Assembly (NCBI RefSeq): GCF_031582965.1
Contig: NZ_CP134049.1
Location: 1,984,001 to 2,048,000, forward strand
Direction of reading: 5' to 3'
Origin: Bacillus sp. NEB1478
Lineage (GTDB): Bacteria; Bacillota; Bacilli; Bacillales; Fictibacillaceae
DNA length: 64,000 nucleotides
The notes under the pieces: generated by a model
Told to the model about the DNA's origin: nothing
Seen by the model: only the letters and a program-made list of their open reading frames with translations
The model's database searches: none
Part shown: positions 59,695 through 64,000 of the stretch, piece after piece
How the letters are laid out: every line of letters begins with the position of its first letter
Numbering within the stretch: the stretch's first letter is position 1
Made by a program: the position numbers and the translations under genes

Positions 59695-60210
59695 TTATTC
59701 GTTATTTTTTTGGAGTAATATCGGGCTCATATTCTCAATACTGCTTTTACAAAGTTCTGATAGGTATTTCCAAAGTTCAACTACATCTTCCTCATCAGAA
59801 TTTTTCATCGTTATTTCAAGCCAGGCCAATTCTTCTGCTAATCTAATCGATGAACCTATCCAGTATTTTTTGTTTTTTACCGTTATCTGGAATGGTTCTT
59901 CAAAGCGAAATGGTAAATAAAACCCTTCTGTATTCGGGTGTAGAATAATGTGCTGATAAACAGTTCCTTTAAAAAGCTTTGCGTAAAATAAAAAGACACC
60001 ATCATTTTTTGCTGCTGCTTTTTTAAGCTTTTCTAATGTTTCTTCATTTCCTAGGTCAATGGTTATTATTTCTTTATTCCAATTAAGTTCTTCGCGAAAC
60101 GGAACAAGGTGTCCTAATCGCTGCATTTCAATCTCTAATTGTCTGTATAAATAATCCTGATCATCCTTATTATGTGATACAGGTAATGGTTTGACAGCTG
60201 CCGTAATCAA
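59695..60210 (-). CDS. protein of unknown function
   Basis: A 171-residue soluble protein I do not recognise. It begins ITAAVKPLPVSHNKDDQDYLYRQLE if translated from TTG 60210, which is five bases behind AGGAGGGG. The middle is alternating strand and helix with FLFYAKLF and YQHIILHPNTEGFYLPF; the C-terminus is acidic and helical. The upstream in-frame ATG at 60243 has no ribosome site. It lies between tlp and sspN, two spore genes, and reads in the same direction, so a sporulation link is possible but not shown. Confidence 0.65.
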   Translation of the reverse strand: MITAAVKPLPVSHNKDDQDYLYRQLEIEMQRLGHLVPFREELNWNKEIITIDLGNEETLEKLKKAAAKNDGVFLFYAKLFKGTVYQHIILHPNTEGFYLPFRFEEPFQITVKNKKYWIGSSIRLAEELAWLEITMKNSDEEDVVELWKYLSELCKSSIENMSPILLQKNNE

Positions 60211-60305
60211 ACGTACCCCTCCTAATTCTTTCACTACATACATTTTTTCGACAAATCCAAGAAATTATGGGAGTCAAAATGAAAATTAGGAGATAAAAAT
60301 TTAAT

Positions 60306-60449
60306 TTATTTTCCTTTTGGCGGGTTATAATCCGCATGATCATGTGATTTATTTGCCATTTTCTTTCCATTGTTACTATTGCTTTCCCTCGGTTGTGTTC
60401 CAATATGATTTGGCACATAATCCTCTGGAAATCGTTTTGGGTTACTCAA
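60306..60449 (-). CDS. sspN: small acid-soluble spore protein N
   Basis: A 47-residue protein read directly from the sequence. MSNPKRFPEDYVPNHIGTQP is the diagnostic opening of SspN (Y-V-P-x-H-x-G-T-x-P), followed by SNSNNGKKMANKSHDHAD and a basic end. It is a minor spore core protein made in the forespore. The start is TTG, seven bases after AAAGGAG, which explains why simple ATG scans miss it. The gene is upstream of an unknown gene and tlp in one direction. Confidence 0.85.
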   Translation of the reverse strand: MSNPKRFPEDYVPNHIGTQPRESNSNNGKKMANKSHDHADYNPPKGK

Positions 60450-60600
60450 AGTCCTTCACTCCTTTCCACCTTTCTCTTAACTTTCCTTTAAACAAAATCA
60501 ACTATTCATTCAGCGAAGAGATGACATTTCTTACAAAGAGTGATTATTTCGACATTACTTTGGCGATATTGATACTATACAAAGTAAATGAGGTGTCTGT

Positions 60601-60729
60601 ATGAGAAGAATCAGAAAAATGAATTTCCGTGAATTAGTGAATGAAAATAGACGGCAATTGTTAAAAGACGAATCCTATATTGAGGCGTTAGAGAAAAAAT
60701 TAGATGAGAAACATATGAAAAACGCATAA
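60601..60729 (+). CDS. FbpB-family small basic protein
   Basis: A 42-residue basic protein, MRRIRKMNFRELVNENRRQL, then LLKDESYIEALEKKLDEK. The Arg-rich start and the E-L-V-x-x-N-x-x-x-L-L-K-D core are those of the FbpB-like small basic proteins. B. subtilis FbpB works with the small RNA FsrA in the iron-sparing response, which also lowers citB. Its position next to citB is therefore suggestive, but this homologue may be one of several. GAGGTG precedes the ATG, and a bidirectional terminator follows. No clear Fur box is visible upstream. Confidence 0.78.
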   Translation: MRRIRKMNFRELVNENRRQLLKDESYIEALEKKLDEKHMKNA

Positions 60730-60765
60730 AAAAACCTTTGCCGAATCGGCAAAGGTTTTTTTACT
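60728..60765. terminator. bidirectional intrinsic terminator
   Basis: Perfect stem AAACCTTTGCCG/CGGCAAAGGTTT with loop AAT and T-runs both ways. It is shared by the FbpB-type gene and citB. Confidence 0.94.
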
Positions 60766-60770
60766 GTCAT

Positions 60771-63503
60771 TTAGTTACTTTGTGTTTGTGAAGAATGAGC
60801 TAATTTATTACGAAGTACCATTGGTAGAATACCGCCATGACGATAGTACTCAATTTCAACTTCACTATCAAAACGTGCTAATACTTCAAATGTCTTTTCT
60901 GTTCCATCTTCGAAAACTGCAGTTACTTTAACTAGATCACGCGGCTTCACTGTTTCGTCAACTTCAACAGTGAACGTTTCTTTTCCAGTTAATCCAAATG
61001 TTTCTGCGTTTTCTCCATCTTTAAATTGAAGAGGTAGAACACCCATCAACACAAGATTGCTGCGGTGAATACGTTCAAAGCTTTCAGCAAGTACAGTTTG
61101 AATACCAAGGAGGGTAGTTCCTTTAGCAGCCCAGTCACGTGAAGAGCCCATCCCGTAATCTTTACCTGCGATTACCATAAGTCCTGTTCCGATTTCTTTG
61201 TATTTCATTGCTGCATCGTAAATGCTCATTACTTCATTTGTCGGCCAGAAAGTTGTCCATCCACCCTCTGTTCCAGGTGCGATACCATTACGAATTCGGA
61301 TGTTGGCAAACGTACCGCGCATCATTACTTCATGGTTTCCGCGTCTTGAACCATAAGAGTTAAAGTCACGAGGCTCTACACCGTTTTTAATTAAATATCG
61401 TCCAGCCGGTGTATCTTTTCCAATCGCCCCAGCTGGTGAAATGTGGTCAGTTGTTACAGAGTCCCCAAATTTCGCAACCAGTTTTAAATCTTTAAGCGGT
61501 TGAATCTCTTTTAGTTCAGCTGAAAGTTCTTCAAAGAACGGCGGGTTTTGAATGTAAGTAGAAGAAGAATCAAAGCTGTATAATTGATCAGCAGATGTCT
61601 TCAGTTCATTCCAACGCTCGTTTTCATCGAATACACGCTCGTATTGTTTCTTAAACAATTCAGGTGTAACTGCCTTTTTCATCGCTTCATTAATTTCTTC
61701 TGTAGAAGGCCAGATGTCATTAAAGTATACTTCGTTGCCATCCTTATCCGTACCGAAAGAGTCTGATTGAAGGTTGAAGTCAACTGTACCTGCAAGTGCA
61801 TACGCAACAACTAGAGGCGGTGAAGCCAAATAGTTTGCTTTTACAAGCGGGTGGATGCGTCCTTCAAAGTTTCTGTTTCCAGAAAGTACTGATGTAACTG
61901 TCAGATCATTTTTAGAAATAGCATTTTCTACTTCAAGAGCTAGCGGTCCTGAGTTTCCGATACATGTTGTACACCCATAACCTACAAGATTGAATCCAAG
62001 CTGGTCCATGTAGCTCATCAAACCAGCTTCCTCTAGATAGCTAGTTACTACTTTAGATCCTGGAGCTAAAGATGTTTTCACATATCCAGGTACTTTCAAG
62101 CCCTTTTCTACTGCTTTTTTAGCAACCAATCCTGCTCCAAGCATAACGTAAGGGTTAGATGTGTTTGTACAGCTTGTGATGGCAGCGATCGCTACTGCAC
62201 CCGTTTTCATTGTGGAGGATTCACCGCCAGGATGCTTTACAGTAACCTCTTTGTTAATTTCATCAGCTGTTAAACCGAAGCCTGCATTCCCTTGAGGGGC
62301 CACTAATGCTTTATTAAAACTGTCTTTCATTTGAGAAAGAGGCACTAGATCTTGTGGACGTTTTGGTCCAGATAAGTTTGGTTCGATTTGTGACAAGTCG
62401 ATCTCAACAACACTTGAAAATTCTGGATCTTCACTTGTTCCTGCAGTATAGAACAATCCGTTTTGTTTGCAATAAGCTTCAACAAGTTCGATTTGCTCTT
62501 CTGTTCTTCCAGTAAGACGAAGATAGTTTAATGCTTCTTCATCAACTGGGAAGAATCCACATGTTGCTCCATATTCTGGAGCCATGTTTGAAACCGTTGC
62601 ACGGTCCGCAAGCGGCATTTCAGAAAGACCAGGTCCAAAGAACTCAACAAACTTTCCAACTACTTTCTTTTCACGCAGTACTTGCGTTACTTTAAGAGCA
62701 AGGTCAGTGGCAGTCGTTCCGTTTGGCAGTGAACCAGTTAATTTAACTCCGATAACTTCAGGTACAGGGAAATAAGAAGGCTGTCCGAGCATCCCTGCTT
62801 CGGCTTCAATTCCACCTACACCCCAACCTAGAACGCCTAAACCATTGATCATTGTTGTGTGGGAGTCCGTACCAACTAATGAGTCAGGAAATGCAACTGT
62901 TTCTCCTTCGGATTCATTTGTCAGAACAACTGGTGCTAAGTACTCAAGGTTTACTTGGTGAACGATACCTGTTGCAGGAGGGACAGCACGATAGTTATCA
63001 AATGCTGATTGAGCCCAGCTCAATAATTTATAACGCTCTTCATTACGAGCAAACTCGAGGTTCATATTAAACGCTAATGAATCTTCCGTACCCGCTTTAT
63101 CAACTTGAACTGAATGGTCAACCACTAGATCAACTGGAATATCAGGATTGATTTGAGATGGGTCTCCTCCCATATCTTCCATTGCTTTTCGTAACGATGC
63201 CAAGTCAACTACCGCAGGAACCCCAGTAAAATCTTGAAGAATTACACGAGATGGTTTAAAAGGTACATCTATATCTTTTAATTCACTCGTACCCCATTTA
63301 GCAAGGTTTTCTACATGTTCTTTGTTAATTACTTTTCCATCATACTGTCTTAATACTGATTCCAATAACACTTTTACAGAGTAAGGTAATTTTGATACAT
63401 TTCCGATACCCGCTTCTTCTAACGCTGCTAAACGGTAGTAAGCATACTCTTTACCGTTTACATCAAAAGTAGAACGGGCTTTAAATACGTCATTCTTTTT
63501 CAT
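60771..63503 (-). CDS. citB: aconitate hydratase (aconitase A type)
   Basis: A 910-residue monomeric aconitase of the IRP1-like group, converting citrate to isocitrate and, when it loses its cluster, often binding RNA. Cluster Cys residues are in [14 protein letters not shown] and [51 protein letters not shown] and [13 protein letters not shown] are standard, and the swivel domain is at about 690-910. ATG 63503 follows GGGAGAGAGTGG; the frame open to 63533 is a false extension. CcpC-like and Fur-like sites lie upstream. Monocistronic. Confidence 0.96.
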   Translation of the reverse strand: MKKNDVFKARSTFDVNGKEYAYYRLAALEEAGIGNVSKLPYSVKVLLESVLRQYDGKVINKEHVENLAKWGTSELKDIDVPFKPSRVILQDFTGVPAVVDLASLRKAMEDMGGDPSQINPDIPVDLVVDHSVQVDKAGTEDSLAFNMNLEFARNEERYKLLSWAQSAFDNYRAVPPATGIVHQVNLEYLAPVVLTNESEGETVAFPDSLVGTDSHTTMINGLGVLGWGVGGIEAEAGMLGQPSYFPVPEVIGVKLTGSLPNGTTATDLALKVTQVLREKKVVGKFVEFFGPGLSEMPLADRATVSNMAPEYGATCGFFPVDEEALNYLRLTGRTEEQIELVEAYCKQNGLFYTAGTSEDPEFSSVVEIDLSQIEPNLSGPKRPQDLVPLSQMKDSFNKALVAPQGNAGFGLTADEINKEVTVKHPGGESSTMKTGAVAIAAITSCTNTSNPYVMLGAGLVAKKAVEKGLKVPGYVKTSLAPGSKVVTSYLEEAGLMSYMDQLGFNLVGYGCTTCIGNSGPLALEVENAISKNDLTVTSVLSGNRNFEGRIHPLVKANYLASPPLVVAYALAGTVDFNLQSDSFGTDKDGNEVYFNDIWPSTEEINEAMKKAVTPELFKKQYERVFDENERWNELKTSADQLYSFDSSSTYIQNPPFFEELSAELKEIQPLKDLKLVAKFGDSVTTDHISPAGAIGKDTPAGRYLIKNGVEPRDFNSYGSRRGNHEVMMRGTFANIRIRNGIAPGTEGGWTTFWPTNEVMSIYDAAMKYKEIGTGLMVIAGKDYGMGSSRDWAAKGTTLLGIQTVLAESFERIHRSNLVLMGVLPLQFKDGENAETFGLTGKETFTVEVDETVKPRDLVKVTAVFEDGTEKTFEVLARFDSEVEIEYYRHGGILPMVLRNKLAHSSQTQSN

Positions 63504-63578
63504 GTTCCACTCTCTCCCTTCAGTAACAATCATACACGATTATGAGAAAAATTGTCGAAAAAATGTGTAAGTTTTCCT

Positions 63579-63584
63579 ATTATA
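63579..63584 (-). promoter_or_regulatory. candidate -10 element of citB
   Basis: Perfect TATAAT on the minus strand about 75 bp upstream of the citB start. No convincing -35 hexamer is present at 16-18 bp, as would suit an activator- or repressor-controlled promoter. Confidence 0.4.
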
Positions 63585-63645
63585 ATAGCCACAAAAACTT
63601 TTTTTCCCTCTACTATCATATGTAAAACCTTTTCATAAGTAAAAT

Positions 63646-63660
63646 AGTTAATCGTTATCA
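63646..63660. promoter_or_regulatory. Fur-box-like site
   Basis: AGTTAATCGTTATCA matches 11 of 14 defined positions of the 7-1-7 Fur consensus. It lies in the region between citB and the divergent DUF378 gene. Confidence 0.35.
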
Positions 63661-63665
63661 ATCAA

Positions 63666-63682
63666 CATAAGTTTTTCTTATG
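63666..63682. promoter_or_regulatory. CcpC-type dyad upstream of citB
   Basis: CATAAG-TTTTT-CTTATG is a perfect inverted repeat containing ATAA-N7-TTAT, the form bound by CcpC at B. subtilis citB. A half site CATAAG also occurs at 63634. Relative to the TATAAT at 63579 it is about 95 bp upstream. Confidence 0.55.
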
Positions 63683-63794
63683 ACAAAAATAATCACCTTA
63701 TTTTCATTAAGTCATAAGATATATGACCTGACGATTCTTGAAATTTTTTATTCCCTATCAGTATTACGTCTCAAGCAGACAGGAGGAAAACGCA

Positions 63795-63983
63795 ATGGAT
63801 TGGTTAAAAAAATTAGCGGCTTTACTCGTTCTAATAGGAGCTTTAAATTGGGGGCTAATCGGTTTATTTAATCTTAATGTTGTAACAGAAGTTTTTGGAA
63901 GCGGTTCTACAGTGACGCAAGTCCTTTATAGTCTGATTGGGCTATCGGGATTGTGGCTTCTGATATCCAAATTTAAATCTTAA
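63795..63983 (+). CDS. DUF378 family small membrane protein
   Basis: A 62-residue protein with two TMs: LAALLVLIGALNWGLIGLF (about 6-24) and VLYSLIGLSGLWLLISKF (about 42-59). The G-A-L-N-W-G-L-I-G-L-F block is the DUF378 signature, as in B. subtilis YuzA. Function is unknown. The ATG at 63795 follows AGGAGG by eight bases; the frame open to 63738 has no site. It is divergent from citB, and the window ends soon after. Confidence 0.9.
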   Translation: MDWLKKLAALLVLIGALNWGLIGLFNLNVVTEVFGSGSTVTQVLYSLIGLSGLWLLISKFKS

Positions 63984-64000
63984 CTTTCTTTGAAGCACTC

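Noticed and set aside
1..64000. Prophage, integrative element, toxin-antitoxin or antiphage defence cluster
   Set aside because: No integrase, transposase, restriction or toxin-like gene was found. The gene order is largely core chromosomal, and DynA is a housekeeping membrane protein even though it contributes to phage tolerance.

Overview
The window reads as a chromosomal core segment of a low-GC, endospore-forming member of the Bacillaceae. Most genes have their best known counterparts in Bacillus subtilis and neighbours (ypgQ, ypeP, ypcP, dynA/ypbR, yneP-yneQ-yneR, tlp, sspN, citB, kamA-yodPQRST), ribosome binding sites are strong GGAGG types, TTG and GTG starts are common, and several spore-specific small genes are present. 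A Fictibacillus-like relative of Bacillus is my guess from overall feel; no sequence comparison was possible. I see no prophage, IS element, CRISPR array, defence island or rRNA operon.

Layout. 1-2.9 kb: a truncated trhO (tRNA U34 hydroxylase), tRNA-Arg(TCG), DUF2203 and small unknown genes. 3-9.5 kb: amidase, threonine aldolase with an RsmJ-like methyltransferase, an MMPL exporter, and plsY. 9.7-14.2 kb: a YjcZ-type small protein, bacilliredoxin, two SDR-type proteins, nicotinamidase and an MgtC-type membrane protein. 14.4-17.7 kb: an acetate-type symporter with its DUF485 partner, facing a basic amino acid permease. 17.8-21.2 kb: cvfB, yycC, fhs and a 2Fe-2S ferredoxin. 21.5-25.6 kb: nucleic-acid genes (ypgQ, two divergent RNase H-fold genes, ypcP) and a drug/metabolite transporter. 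25.6-26 kb: a 6S-like RNA behind a tiny spore-protein-like gene. 26.4-29.3 kb: a tandem pair of paralogous membrane-anchored proteins of unknown function.

29.4-39 kb is the most coherent unit. kamA (lysine 2,3-aminomutase), yokU, yodT, yodS, yodR, yodQ and a GabT-like aminotransferase lie in one orientation behind a near-perfect sigma-54 (-24/-12) promoter. Just upstream are a PAS-AAA-Fis sigma-54 activator and ablB/yodP (beta-lysine acetyltransferase). Together they look like an inducible lysine/beta-lysine route: lysine to beta-lysine, N-acetylation, transamination, CoA transfer, deacylation.

39-48 kb holds a TRIC-type channel, PHP phosphoesterase, rhodanese, zwf with a cyclase-family gene, an MFS exporter, patA and an unusual stand-alone MurE paralogue. 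48.5-56.4 kb: dynA (two fused dynamin domains), a GNAT, cshA and an NhaC antiporter. 56.6-64 kb: a uracil-DNA glycosylase-like protein, psd, yneR/yneQ/yneP, tlp, sspN, an FbpB-type small protein, citB and DUF378.

Two layers of non-coding structure are not explained by the genes. First, several 140-350 bp copies of an interspersed repeat with GGCTGTTTTC-type ends sit between genes at different stages of decay; one appears to carry another repeat inside it. Second, three short arrays of degenerate units with a strict spacing of about 21 bp, each with its own core word, occur only in gaps between convergent genes. I consider these arrays the most unusual feature of the window.
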